From Chitinophaga sp. 180180018-3 (lineage in GTDB: Bacteria > Bacteroidota > Bacteroidia > Chitinophagales > Chitinophagaceae), in the NCBI RefSeq assembly GCF_037893185.1, contig NZ_CP140772.1, forward strand, positions 3,224,001-3,288,000: DNA of 64,000 nucleotides, given 5' to 3'. The translations under genes were made by a program, and so were the position numbers. Of this stretch, positions 19,801-26,296 are shown piece after piece. The notes beneath the pieces were generated by a model, which was given only the letters and a program-made list of their open reading frames with translations, was not told where the DNA came from and made no database searches. Each line of letters begins with the position of its first letter. Positions within the stretch are counted from its first letter, which is position 1.

Positions 19801-22580
19801 GATGGTTTTTCCACACCTACCGAGAAGGGCACATCAATGGAACAGCCGTGCAGGGTATCTTCTTTCGCCGTTAATATAAAATCATAACTACCGGCAGGAG
19901 TACCGGCGGGCAGTTTTATTTTGAAGCTACCGGAAGTATTGGCATCTGGCCAGGTGCCTGTGATGGTACTGAAACCTGGCATTACGCGGGTAGTGGCAGG
20001 TTTAAGGATATAATCCTTGATAGTATCTGATACAGCGCTGTAGTTGACGGTAAAGGAATCGGTGGTATTACATACCGGCGAGGCGGTAATATTTACAGTT
20101 GGAACACTCTTTACCTTCAGCTTAATGGCGGCCGAAGTACTACCCGGACAAACACCGTTGGTAATACTCCAGATCAGTCCAACTGTTTTGGGTGTTGTGG
20201 TACCCAATATAGTAGCTATCGCGTTATAATTATTAGGATAATCGATAGATACATCCGCAGCGGTAGTACCTGTAGCCAGGCTCCAGGCACCGGTTTCGCC
20301 GGTACCTGGCCGTGTGCCATTCAGCTGAAAGGCTCTTTGTCCGCATTGTGTAACGTCGTTTCCTACCGTAACCGGCGTAAGTGCTTTGGTATTGATCAAT
20401 GTAACGCGGTTGGTATCGGTACATGCCGCCATCGCATTATTGGTGATCACCCAGAACAGGCGAACGGTATCACCAGGCTGTACGCCTTTGACGGTGGTTT
20501 GTGCCGAATTCGGACTTACAATCACCGCTCCTTTATTGTTGCCGTTGAATATCCATACGCCGCTTTGGTCGGCAGGCGGCGTGCTTCTCCTGATATTGAA
20601 ATCATTGAGGGTACATTGCCTGTATGTGGTATCCACATCTGCTTTTGGCATCGATCGTACCTTCACCCATAAAGTATCGTAGGCGTTACAGGTTTTGTTG
20701 TTCAGCACCACGTTGTAGGGAATGTTGCCGGTATCGGTAGGGGTGTGGGTAATTGTAATGATGCTGTCGATGAGAGTGGCGCCGTAATACCATTTCCAGG
20801 AAATACTGTCAACAGGTGCACCGGAATTGGTGACCTGCAAGGTGACAGATCCGCCCTTACAAAGTTGAGTTGGGCCACCGGAGATCTTTGTAACGGGTTT
20901 TGCATCTACAATTACCTGAGCCTGACCACTGTCCATACATTGCCGGGGCAGACCTGTTAAGGTATCCAGGCCATAATTCGCTATACCTACTGCCCGGTAG
21001 CTGGTGGTAACGTTAGGGAAAACTGTGATCGACGGCCCTACGACCTCGGGGGTTACCCTCCATTTATAGGTACTATATCCGCCTGCTGCGGTCACCGTTA
21101 CCGGATTGCCCTGGCAGATCCTGCCCGAGGAAACGGTTACCTTAGGTTTGGGTAGTACCGTGATTTTAGTGTATTCGGAAGGAGCGGCACAGTTGCTGGC
21201 ATTGCCCTGTTCCAGGATATTGACGCGGAAGTATATGTCCTTCGGAATAGTACTGGCGCCGGTAAGTGCGCCGGTTTTGAAAACCAGTACAGAGTCACTG
21301 GAGCCTGTGATGAGATTTAAAGAGTCAGTTCTTTTCTGCCAGTTAACCGCATCATAGCTGTATTCCCATTGGAACACGGGGTTCTGGAAATAGTTCGTTG
21401 GGCTATAGATCGCTTTGATGGTAACAGGAGCGCCTTCACACAACGAAGCCACCCTCAGGGGTGGTTTACTTTGGCCATCGATAAAAGAATAAATATATGG
21501 GCTACAATACGTGAACGAGATATCATCTATCGCAATATCGTTACCGCAGCCTCCGGGCCTGTCGTTACCGATCACCAAATCTACCTGCGTGACGCCCCCG
21601 GGCGTTTTAAAACCGCCGCCGTACATCTGCCACTGAGGCCCGTCGAGGTTCATGGATACATCATAAGTTTTGAACCGGGCGATGGTATCTTTAGTTGCCG
21701 AATTTACTATATAGAAAGTAACGCCGGCATAGTGATAACCATCGGAGTTGCCGGCTGCACAGGTGGCGTTGAATACCTGCAGGCTGTTCAGGTTCATGAA
21801 CCAGGCACTGAAGTTATACAGAGAACCAGGACAAACCGGTACTTTAGGTTTTACAAAGAAAAATTTAGGATCGTAGGAAGCATTGGCAATAAGCATACCG
21901 CCAACAGAGTCGGGACTGTTGCTGCCGGTATGGTCGAGGGAATATACCCATTCAGGTCTGATCTGTGATTGCCAATATACAGTGTAGCTGTTATCAGTGA
22001 AATTAGCTCCATTTAAGGGTATAGGTACATAGTTATATCCGTTTTGAGTAGTAGGAGGTACATTAGGATTGGAAACGCTGTTAGGGTCATTCACTTTGAA
22101 GTTGCCAAAGTTCTCTTTAAAATCTCCGACACCGGTGTTCTTACCCTGACAGGGAATAATGGAACAATCCTTCACATAAATGGATTTATATACCCGGTAC
22201 TTTTTGGAGCCTACATATAGCACCGCAGTAATGGTATAAAGGCCTTTATCAAGAAATTTAATGGTCAGCGCATTTTTACCATAAGCCGGGTCAGGAGCTT
22301 GTCCTGTAAGAGAGCTGCTATTAGGATCGGAGGTATATAGTATTGTATAGTTTCCCCCGGTGATGGTCCAATCTGCTGAACTGGCGCCTGTGGAGTTCCA
22401 CAGGAAAGCGTTCACACTGGCAAAGCTGTTCCAGCAGGTGGTGTCCGGCAGGTTGATAAAAGCGTTGCCGTTTGACGGATATTTAGGGGATGGGCCATTG
22501 GTAACATACTGGGCATCCACCTGAATGCTGTACAGTACTAGTCCCAGGACCAGGTATAATAAGGTTAGTAGTCGTTTCAT
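7818..22580 (-). CDS. giant secreted adhesin-like repeat protein with T9SS sorting domain
   Basis: This is a 4920-residue protein. A signal peptide (MKRLLTLLYL to VDAQ) leads into an N-terminal beta-sandwich region (about 150-365) and Ig/PKD-like modules (about 370-1030). Next come two diverged units and then 24 near-identical 86-residue units at residues 1202-3265. Each unit carries AKCNDS and GYCDS cysteines and the signature GVWRFTGTNIKI. After two more diverged units there are four longer relatives. Six HYR-like modules follow (about 3890-4400, with TVDCDK and TATDNC motifs), then five Ig-like modules. The last 85 residues are a CHU_C-type domain (PNAFSPNGDGRNDVF, LRIFNRWGELI), the type IX secretion sorting signal of gliding Bacteroidota. 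It is probably a cell-surface or secreted adhesin, with the repeats acting as a disulphide-stabilised stalk. The frame is open throughout. Confidence 0.92.
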   Translation of the reverse strand: MKRLLTLLYLVLGLVLYSIQVDAQYVTNGPSPKYPSNGNAFINLPDTTCWNSFASVNAFLWNSTGASSADWTITGGNYTILYTSDPNSSSLTGQAPDPAYGKNALTIKFLDKGLYTITAVLYVGSKKYRVYKSIYVKDCSIIPCQGKNTGVGDFKENFGNFKVNDPNSVSNPNVPPTTQNGYNYVPIPLNGANFTDNSYTVYWQSQIRPEWVYSLDHTGSNSPDSVGGMLIANASYDPKFFFVKPKVPVCPGSLYNFSAWFMNLNSLQVFNATCAAGNSDGYHYAGVTFYIVNSATKDTIARFKTYDVSMNLDGPQWQMYGGGFKTPGGVTQVDLVIGNDRPGGCGNDIAIDDISFTYCSPYIYSFIDGQSKPPLRVASLCEGAPVTIKAIYSPTNYFQNPVFQWEYSYDAVNWQKRTDSLNLITGSSDSVLVFKTGALTGASTIPKDIYFRVNILEQGNASNCAAPSEYTKITVLPKPKVTVSSGRICQGNPVTVTAAGGYSTYKWRVTPEVVGPSITVFPNVTTSYRAVGIANYGLDTLTGLPRQCMDSGQAQVIVDAKPVTKISGGPTQLCKGGSVTLQVTNSGAPVDSISWKWYYGATLIDSIITITHTPTDTGNIPYNVVLNNKTCNAYDTLWVKVRSMPKADVDTTYRQCTLNDFNIRRSTPPADQSGVWIFNGNNKGAVIVSPNSAQTTVKGVQPGDTVRLFWVITNNAMAACTDTNRVTLINTKALTPVTVGNDVTQCGQRAFQLNGTRPGTGETGAWSLATGTTAADVSIDYPNNYNAIATILGTTTPKTVGLIWSITNGVCPGSTSAAIKLKVKSVPTVNITASPVCNTTDSFTVNYSAVSDTIKDYILKPATTRVMPGFSTITGTWPDANTSGSFKIKLPAGTPAGSYDFILTAKEDTLHGCSIDVPFSVGVEKPSTAPTGITATVDSLCVSGTTTLTVTGGSLGVDSTGKSVKWRWYTGACPGNPGSVKATPKSANADSSQVVFDLTSTTTYYVRAEGAGACANTSCASIIVTVFPKPNLAATAGDQVHCNDSVFYLTGNTPVGTGARGVWRYNGKNITITDSTLGTTKVIVPAGQTVNFTWWITNGVCDSSSAKSVISNYDKPNTATAAAIPAHCNDSVFTLTGNNPTMFGAKGVWRYTNKNISITDSTKYNTQVIVPAGQTATFTWWITNGYCDSTSAKVTVTNYDKVNTATTQPIVAKCNDSVYILTGNKPTALGAKGVWRFTGTNIKITDSTLYNSQVIVPAGQTATFTWWITNGFCDSTNAKVTITNYDKVNTATTQPIVAKCNDSVYILTGNKPTALGAKGVWRFTGTNIKISDSTLYNSQVIVPAGQTANFTWWITNGYCDSSSAKVSITNYDKVNTATTQPIVAKCNDSVYILTGNKPTALGAKGVWRFTGTNIKITDSTLYNSQVIVPAGQTANFTWWITNGYCDSSSAKVSITNYDKVNTATTQPIVAKCNDSVYILTGNKPTAFGAKGVWRFTGTNIKITDSTLYNSQVIVPAGQTANFTWWITNGYCDSSSAKVSITNYDMVNAAATQPITAKCNDSVYILTGNKPTALGAKGVWRFTGTNIKITDSTLYNSQVIVPAGQTANFTWWITNGYCDSSSAKVSITNYDKVNTATTQPITAKCNDSVYILTGNKPTAFGAKGVWRFTGTNIKITDSTLYNSQVIVPAGQTANFTWWITNGYCDSSSAKVSITNYDKVNTATTQPIAAKCNDSVYILTGNKPTALGAKGVWRFTGTNIKITDSTLYNSQVIVPAGQTANFTWWITNGYCDSTSAKVSITNYDKVNTATTQPIVAKCNDSVYILTGNKPTALGAKGVWRFTGTNIKITDSTLYNSQVIVPAGQTATFTWWITNGYCDSSSAKVSITNYDKVNTATTQPIVAKCNDSLYILTGNKPTALGAKGVWRFTGTNIKITDSTLYNSQVIVPAGQTANFTWWITNGYCDSSSAKVSITNYDKVNTATTQPIAAKCNDSVYILTGNKPTALGAKGVWRFTGTNIKITDSTLYNSQVIVPAGQAANFTWWITNGYCDSSSAKVSITNYDKVNTATTQPIVAKCNDSVYILTGNKPTALGAKGVWRFTGTNIKITDSTLYNSQVIVPAGQTANFTWWITNGYCDSSSAKVSITNYDKVNTATTQPIVAKCNDSLYILTGNKPTALGAKGVWRFTGTNIKITDSTLYNSQVIVPAGQTANFTWWITNGYCDSSSAKVSITNYDKVNTATTQPIVAKCNDSVYILTGNKPTAFGAKGVWRFTGTNIKITDSTLYNSQVIVPAGQTANFTWWITNGYCDSSSAKVSITNYDKVNTATTQPIAAKCNDSVYILTGNKPTALGAKGVWRFTGTNIKITDSTLYNSQVIVPAGQTANFTWWITNGYCDSSSTKVSITNYDKVNTATTLPIAAKCNDSVYILTGNKPTTLGAKGVWRFTGTNIKITDSTLYNSQVIVPAGQTANFTWWITNGYCDSSSAKVSISNYDKVNTATTQPIAAKCNDSVYILTGNKPTALGAKGVWRFTGTNIKISDSTLYNSQVIVPAGQTANFTWWITNGYCDSSSAKVSITNYNKVNTATTQPIAAKCNDSVYILTGNKPTALGAKGVWRFTGTNIKITDSTLYNSQVIVPAGQTANFTWWITNGYCDSSSAKVSITNYDKVNTATTQPIVAKCNDSVYILTGNKPTAFGAKGVWRFTGTNIKITDSTLYNSQVIVPAGQTANFTWWITNGYCDSSSAKVSITNYDKVNTATTQPIVAKCNDSVYILTGNKPTTLGAKGVWRFTGTNIKITDSTLYNSQVIVPAGQTANFTWWITNGYCDSSSAKVSITNYDKVNTATTQPIVAKCNDSLYILTGNKPTALGAKGVWRFTGTNIKITDSTLYNSQVIVPAGQTANFTWWITNGYCDSSSAKVSITNYDKVNTATTQPIAAKCNDSVYILTGNKPTALGAKGVWRFTGTNIKITDSTLYNSQVIVPAGQTANFTWWITNGYCDSSSAKVSITNYDKVNTATVLPVTAKCNDSVYVLTGNKPTAFGAKGVWRFTGTNIRISDSTLYNPQVIVPAGQTATFTWWITNGYCDSSSAKVSITNYDKVNTATTQPIVAKCNDSVYILTGNKPTALGAKGVWRFTGTNIKITDSTLYNSQVIVPAGQTANFTWWITNGYCDSSSAKVSITNYDKVNTATTQPIATKCNDSVYILTGNKPTALGAKGVWRFTGTNIKITDSTLYNSQVIVPAGQTANFIWWITNGYCDSSSAKVTITNYDKVNQSTVQPINAHCNDSVFTLTGNKPTALGAKGVWRFTGTNISISDSTLYNSRVIVPAGQTANFTWWITNGYCDSSSASLKITNFQRPAVATVGKDQAHCNDSLFTLSGNTPTEYGAHGVWRYPTTFRGVIRITDSTLANTTVMVPAGNTVPFTWWITNGLCDSTSATLNLTNYAVASKANAGANQQLCNNTGDFIMTANSPGVPTAIGIWTDISRVPGRAIIKSPNNPATAVTVPVGDTAVLQWAIANGVCDTTFSRVTIINYKEAITAYAGPDQEKCNTNADFIMNASQPGVASATGTWTDVSRVPGLANIKDKNNPASAVTVPIGDTVILKWTVANGTCSSTSSTVTLINYKKADSAYAGPDISMCNNNGDFTMAAYPPSVPSAKGFWSIVKGNAVIKAINNPATAVNINVGDTVVLRWTVTNGVCSATWSDVTLINYQLPVAANAGTNQEHCNDSSFTMNASDPGVPGAKGTWIVTSNNASLIGISNINDRKAVITVPAGETAQLTWVVSNGVCNATSSSVTLINRKPILGNTIQRDQNVCITETPMAIRSNALSGGNGIYSYQWQQSTAGAGGPFANIAGANADVYQPGVLSANTWYRRIVTSGACIDNISNVVKITIITINPVVTFTPPAMTVECEKGKDYTTYFGTPVFSHLPYDNEPLTVTYSDVTVVTSPCLSTITRTWTATDRCNLSVTTSQTITIRDTKAPVFTSPAPADTTVDCDKVPAGVALKAMDDCAGEVIIPFVEVRQDLPGNCSNNYLLIRTWTSKDACNTGVTLRQVVTVKDMTAPVFNVPTPADTTVDCDKIPAGINLTATDNCTPGIITVIPKDSAVHNPGSCNSNYVIYRKWTAFDECGNSRAVQQMIQVQDTTRPVFSMPAPKDTVVDCDKVPAWPVITASDNCSGNIQVFTNSKTIKQSGNCANNYQEIRTWTATDECGNKSEMKQVITVQDTTRPVFTVRPPADTMVSCDNIPAPATNVQISDNCSTIGNGLVLSRRIYTESIPGACASNYRIIRMWIAKDACGNADTVKQVLTVKDTTRPVIMPAPADVVLYCQDKIPAPPVLTATDNCDNSFPKNAIYTEDPYVADICNGYTIIRRWSITDACGNKADDVIQRVIINPCDKPKLEATLPSNCSDNGRIALRKVGKVYLPTYTLVAVTPANAVPGLPRSQNNNVFNLNGATSASFIITDGRTGCSSDTVTYQLSYIRKPAVHLGNDTTICGGNSLVLDAGPANFAYKIQWSTGETTQRIVVKQAGTYWVNVSNGECATTDSIHVALIPTPLVSIPDTTICRGQSVKLDAYVNGAQYLWSNGSTASSILVSTQEQFWVKVMKAGCITIDTVKVSVNPPPDISLSRDTAICPDQAVMLTVSSNGGRIRWQTGETGNSIVVNQPGAYWVAVSRDNCVVKDTVNVRLKPELKLDLGPDRNICPGATITLNGTNPDAISYLWNDGDPNPVKQVSQSGKYKLAVMDKYCQRVYTASVNVNTTGLPVINLGRDTTLCVGETLTLRAEGGGITSARWDDGTYGPTRTVSSAGTYIVTVSNDCGTANDNITVSVVQCEPKPVVPNAFSPNGDGRNDVFRPVVRGQMFDYQLRIFNRWGELIFLSEDAHKGWDGKYKGVPVEVGTYVWWLSYKKVPGGPINVLKGEVTVIR
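12786..18977 (-). repeat. 24 tandem 258-bp units inside the giant gene
   Basis: The unit boundary can be set at VNTATTQPI; 24 copies of exactly 258 bp (86 codons) fill 6192 bp without a single indel. One diverged unit on each side keeps the same register. Units differ at few sites: V/A/T after QPI, V/L after CNDS, and TALG/TAFG/TTLG. Because the unit is a multiple of three, recombination would change copy number without breaking the frame. Short-read assembly is likely to miscount this array. Confidence 0.95.
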
Positions 22581-23010
22581 AGGTGTAAACAGTTAAGAAA
22601 AAAAAGTATCAGGACAGAAACTGGATAAGTTCCTCAGATCCTACTGTACTTCAATTCTTTACATAGAAATTTGCCGCCATGGATTTCAGGTAGGCAAAGG
22701 GTTAAGGGAGTGTAAATTGATTTCATAGGCTTCAGGTGTTTATGCATAGTATGGTTAAAATATATGATTAAACTTAAATTAAAATTAGTGATAATATAGA
22801 ACAATAAAAAAAGTGCAATTAATCATAATGTATTAAAATGTCCAGATAAGTTGGCGATAGGAAATGATGAAAATTGATTCTCAACAGCTTAATAGATGAT
22901 AAAAAAATATTAGAAAGTTATCCACATTGAGGAGCGAGGGGTTTTTATTTGCACAAGTCTGTGCTTTATTGAATTATTTTCCTACCTTTGCAGACCAAAT
23001 TTGATGTAAG
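22581..23010. other. divergent intergenic region, giant gene / rpmI
   Basis: These 430 bp are AT-rich and hold no gene I can support. The rpmI promoter lies at the right end. One DnaA-box-like TTATCCACA is at 22919-22927, but no cluster accompanies it. No clear -7/-33 pair was found for the giant gene. Confidence 0.6.
22960..22990 (+). promoter_or_regulatory. rpmI-rplT promoter, TGTG-N19-TACCTTTG
   Basis: TACCTTTG at 22983-22990 matches the -7 consensus perfectly. TGTG at 22960-22963, 19 bases upstream, matches three of four -33 bases. The leader before rpmI would be only about 14 bases. Confidence 0.65.
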
Positions 23011-23208
23011 ATGCCCAAAGTAAAGACACATTCCCGTGCCAAGAAGACATTCAAGGTAGGTGGGAACGGACAGATTAAGCGGTTCAAGGCCTTCAAAAGC
23101 CACTTACTGACTAAGAAAGCTACCAAGAGAAAACGTAGCCTGAGAGGCAGTACGCTGGTTCACGAAGCCAATCTTAACCTGGTTAAGAGAATGCTCGGAA
23201 TGCGCTAA
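23011..23208 (+). CDS. rpmI: 50S ribosomal protein L35
   Basis: This 65-residue basic protein has the L35 pattern: [20 protein letters not shown] at the start, [20 protein letters not shown] in the middle. It is a late-assembling component of the large ribosomal subunit. Length is normal for the family. It is 47 bp upstream of rplT and is co-transcribed with it. The usual upstream partner infC (and thrS) is absent here; the neighbour is the divergent giant surface-protein gene, so the pair has its own promoter directly upstream. Confidence 0.97.
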   Translation: MPKVKTHSRAKKTFKVGGNGQIKRFKAFKSHLLTKKATKRKRSLRGSTLVHEANLNLVKRMLGMR

Positions 23209-23255
23209 TTGCTGTCAGAAAATCGAATTTTATAACCTGAGAAAAAACAAAACAA

Positions 23256-23600
23256 ATGCCTCGTTCAGTTAACGCCGTAGCGTCAAGAGCCCGGAGAAAA
23301 AGGATCTTAAAGCAAGCCAAAGGCTTCTACGGTAAGAGAAAAAATGTTTACACAGTAGCGAAGAACGTTCTTGAAAAAGGGCTTACTTACAGCTATGTTG
23401 GTCGTAAATTAAAGAAAAGAAACTACCGTCAGCTGTGGATCGCCCGTATCAATGCTGCCGTTAGAGCAGAAGGGTTGACCTACTCTGTGTTCATGAATAA
23501 ATTAGCTTCCAAGAACATCGACCTGAACAGAAAAGTTCTGGCTGATCTGGCTATGAATGAACCAGAAACATTCAAAGCACTGGTAGCTTCCGTTAAGTAA
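23256..23600 (+). CDS. rplT: 50S ribosomal protein L20
   Basis: This 114-residue protein matches L20 throughout ([48 protein letters not shown]). L20 binds 23S rRNA early in large-subunit assembly, and in other bacteria it also represses its own operon by binding the mRNA. With a 14-base leader before rpmI, no large leader structure for such control is evident here. Its stop is 3 bp from the stop of the convergent ispE gene. Confidence 0.97.
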   Translation: MPRSVNAVASRARRKRILKQAKGFYGKRKNVYTVAKNVLEKGLTYSYVGRKLKKRNYRQLWIARINAAVRAEGLTYSVFMNKLASKNIDLNRKVLADLAMNEPETFKALVASVK

Positions 23601-23603
23601 GAT

Positions 23604-24413
23604 TTACCTGATAGTAAATACCCGATAGCTGGCATCCCAACGGATGTCAGCTATTTTGTTTTTAGGGAAGATGCCCAGTATGGCCGAGCCGCTTCCGCTC
23701 ATGGCCGCATATACCGCTCCTGCCGCATACAGTTGTTCCTTTATACCAGCCAGCACAGGATGTGCTTCGAATACAGGCGCCTCAAAATCATTTACGATTG
23801 TATTTTTCCAGGTTTCCACCGGGGTTTGGATCTTTTCCCGGAGGGAATAGTCGGGCTGTTTCGGGGTCAGCTGCCGAAACGCCCAGCCGGTATTTACATG
23901 GATCCCGGGATGCACGAGCAGAAACGAATACCCCGAGAGGTCCAGTTCCACTGGCTCCATGACCTCGCCACGACCAGTGGCGAAACAGGGCTTATTGAGA
24001 ATAAAGAAGGGGCAATCACTGCCCAGTTGGGCTGCATACGCCACAAGGGCGTCGGTAGTTAGTCCTAATTGGAACTTCTGATTCAACAGTTGCAGCATAA
24101 AGGCGGCATCGGCGGAACCACCGCCCAGTCCTGCGCCGATCGGGATATGTTTATGCAGATGAATGTTGACGGGCTGTATGTGCGGAAAATCCTGCAGCAA
24201 CAGATGAAATGCTTTCAGGCATAGATTATCCGCCTCGTTTCCCGGCACGGCAATACCGCTGCTGGCAAAGGTCAATGTAGCAGCCGGAAGCACTTCCAGC
24301 GCATCCGTAACCGGTAATGGATAGAATATAGTTTCCAGGTCGTGAAAGCCATCCGTTCGTTTGCGGAGGATATGCAGACCCAGATTTATCTTACAATTCG
24401 GAAATACGATCAT
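23604..24413 (-). CDS. ispE: 4-diphosphocytidyl-2-C-methyl-D-erythritol kinase
   Basis: This GHMP-family kinase phosphorylates CDP-methylerythritol in the non-mevalonate isoprenoid pathway. The substrate-binding start KINLGLHILRKRTDGFHDLE and the glycine-rich ATP loop PIGAGLGGGSADAA are clear, and a second GHMP motif MSGSGSAILGIFP is near the C-terminus. I place the start at 24413 (MIVFPNCKINLG, 269 residues) because IspE proteins begin only a few residues before the KINL strand. An upstream in-frame ATG at 24473 would add 20 unmatched residues. It lies 78 bp downstream of the bifunctional-nuclease-family gene, probably in one operon, and is convergent with rplT. Confidence 0.93.
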   Translation of the reverse strand: MIVFPNCKINLGLHILRKRTDGFHDLETIFYPLPVTDALEVLPAATLTFASSGIAVPGNEADNLCLKAFHLLLQDFPHIQPVNIHLHKHIPIGAGLGGGSADAAFMLQLLNQKFQLGLTTDALVAYAAQLGSDCPFFILNKPCFATGRGEVMEPVELDLSGYSFLLVHPGIHVNTGWAFRQLTPKQPDYSLREKIQTPVETWKNTIVNDFEAPVFEAHPVLAGIKEQLYAAGAVYAAMSGSGSAILGIFPKNKIADIRWDASYRVFTIR

Positions 24414-24491
24414 GTAATTATTATTGCATGGCAAACCTACAGCAACGGCAGGAAATATGAATGCCGGCTGCACATAAATAATGCGGAAATA

Positions 24492-25091
24492 TTATTTGCT
24501 TTTGCGGCTGTTTATTTCATCGCGGATAGCGATAGCGCGTATATAGTCTTCCTGCTCCAGTACTTCCTGTAACAGGGTAGTCAGTTCTTCTACATTCATG
24601 GACTTCAGATCATCTTCTGTTCCCTTTTCGTGCTCGGAGATGGTAGGGGTAACCGGTTTGCTGCTTTTCTTTCCGGCGGGATCGTCCAGCAGTATACCTG
24701 CACTGTTGAGAATATTCTCATATGTGTAGATCGGGCAACCAAAACGAACTGCCAGCGCCAGCGCATCGGAGGTACGGGAATCTATCTCAATGGTTTCATC
24801 ATTATTGGAACAGATAAGCTTGGAGTAAAAGATGCCTTCCTGCAGGTTACTGATGACAACTTCCTGCAACTCCACATTGAACGCGTTCATGAAGTTCTTC
24901 ATCAGGTCGTGTGTTAAAGGTCGGCTGGGTTGCATTTTTTCCAGAGCCACAGCAATTGCCTGCGCTTCAAAGCCCCCGATTACGATTGGTAAACGGCGTA
25001 GCCCGTTTACTTCCCCCAATACCACGGCATATGAATGTGTTTGCGTAATACTGTGCGATAAAGCAACTATTTCCAGTTCTATTTTTCTCAT
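24492..25091 (-). CDS. bifunctional nuclease family protein (DUF151) with UVR motif
   Basis: This 199-residue protein has an N-terminal BFN/DUF151 domain (about 1-140) with the family features LPIVIGGFEAQAIAVALE, RPLTHDLM and the SRTSDALALAVRFGCPIYT stretch. The C-terminus (about 158-195, TTLLQEVLEQEDYIRAIAIR) is a UvrB/UvrC-type coiled motif, a combination frequent in Bacteroidota. Members have been reported to have nuclease activity, but the role in this phylum is not established. It precedes ispE on the same strand. The 194-bp gap upstream of it holds a palindrome that separates it from etfA. Confidence 0.88.
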   Translation of the reverse strand: MRKIELEIVALSHSITQTHSYAVVLGEVNGLRRLPIVIGGFEAQAIAVALEKMQPSRPLTHDLMKNFMNAFNVELQEVVISNLQEGIFYSKLICSNNDETIEIDSRTSDALALAVRFGCPIYTYENILNSAGILLDDPAGKKSSKPVTPTISEHEKGTEDDLKSMNVEELTTLLQEVLEQEDYIRAIAIRDEINSRKSK

Positions 25092-25203
25092 ATCTGTCTT
25101 GCGTTGTCGCTGAATAGTTTGTAAGACCGTGAAGTTAGAAAAATATTCCTTATCTAAAAAAAATCTATAATGATAAATACAATATGAGAATTAAAAATTA
25201 TAA

Positions 25204-25274
25204 ATCAGGCATTACGAATAGTGACGTGCTGTTGATAAATGATCTACCCGTTGCCACCATTCGTAATGCCTGAT
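25204..25274. repeat. palindrome between etfA and the DUF151 gene
   Basis: Twenty-base arms (25204-25223 and 25255-25274) pair with one mismatch around a 31-base loop. The arms contain ATTACGAAT, also present in the arms of the 1311-1409 palindrome. It lies 12 bp past the etfA stop (minus strand), so it may end the etfBA transcript. Further weak pairing of AT-rich flanks is possible. Confidence 0.6.
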
Positions 25275-25285
25275 ACCTGACAGCT

Positions 25286-26254
25286 TTAATTCTTTAATTT
25301 TTTCACTGCTTCCGTCAGCTTGGGTACTACTTCAAAGGCATCACCTATTATGCCATAGTCAGCAGCTTTGAAAAAAGGCGCTTCAGGATCTTTATTGATC
25401 ACTACTATCACCTTACTGCCGTTAACGCCTGCCAGGTGTTGGATAGCGCCGGAAATGCCTACCGCAATATAGAGGTTGGGGCGTACGGTCAGCCCTGTCT
25501 GGCCCACATGTTCGTGGTGAGGCCGCCAGCCTGCATCGGCTACCGGGCGGGAACTGGCAGTAGCTGCACCCAGTGCTTTGGCCAGGTCTTCCAGGATACC
25601 CCAGTTTTCCGGGCCTTTCATACCACGTCCGCCACTCACAATAATTTCCGCTTCAGTTAAAGGAACATCACCGCTCACGGTTTCTGTTTTCACCACTTTT
25701 ACTTTGAAGTCTGCGTCATTGATAGCGGGAGAAAACGCTTCCACCTGCGCTGTTGCCGTATCCGGCGTCAGCGCGAAAGTATTCGGAATAACTGAGATGA
25801 CTTTCTTATCGGAGGTGATATTGATATTCGCAAATGCCTTACCGGAGAAAACATTCTTTTTCACTACAAAACCATTTGCAGTATCAGGGTAGGAGATGGC
25901 GCCTGCTACCAGACCAGCTTTCAGCCTGGCAGATACTCTCGGCGCAATGGCTTTACCGTCGAAATTGTGAGGGAAAATAACCACTTTGCTGCCTTCTTTT
26001 TCCGCTGCTTCTGCAATTATTTTGGTGTATACGATGCTTTCCACTTCATGCAAACGGGCATCTGCGGCGTGTAATACCTTCTGAGCGCCGTAATTACCAA
26101 GCGCCGTCAACTCGGCAGAATCAACAGGGCCCAGCACCAGCGCGGTGGCCGTAGTGCCCAGCTGTTGTGCTACTTTGGCGCCGTATTGTATTGCTTCCAA
26201 TGCCGCTTTCTTGATCTTTCCCTGTGCCTGATCTGCAAATATTAATATAGACAT
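25286..26254 (-). CDS. etfA: electron transfer flavoprotein subunit alpha
   Basis: This 322-residue protein carries the N-terminal ETF domain and the C-terminal FAD-binding domain. The diagnostic features are SGGRGMKGPENW, GWRPHHEHVGQTG and YIAVGISGAIQHLAG, followed by VVINKDPEAPFF. With EtfB it forms the FAD/AMP-containing carrier that takes electrons from acyl-CoA and other dehydrogenases to ETF:quinone oxidoreductase. It follows etfB after 42 bp on the same strand and is co-transcribed with it. Length and motifs are typical. Confidence 0.95.
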   Translation of the reverse strand: MSILIFADQAQGKIKKAALEAIQYGAKVAQQLGTTATALVLGPVDSAELTALGNYGAQKVLHAADARLHEVESIVYTKIIAEAAEKEGSKVVIFPHNFDGKAIAPRVSARLKAGLVAGAISYPDTANGFVVKKNVFSGKAFANINITSDKKVISVIPNTFALTPDTATAQVEAFSPAINDADFKVKVVKTETVSGDVPLTEAEIIVSGGRGMKGPENWGILEDLAKALGAATASSRPVADAGWRPHHEHVGQTGLTVRPNLYIAVGISGAIQHLAGVNGSKVIVVINKDPEAPFFKAADYGIIGDAFEVVPKLTEAVKKLKN

Positions 26255-26296
26255 GAATAAGTTAATTAGTAGTTGAGAAATTTTGTACAGTAAACC

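Noticed and set aside
22919..22927. DnaA-box-like TTATCCACA in an AT-rich gap, possible origin
   Set aside because: It is single; a second match at 28974-28982 is inside a coding region. No cluster and no dnaA or dnaN neighbour.
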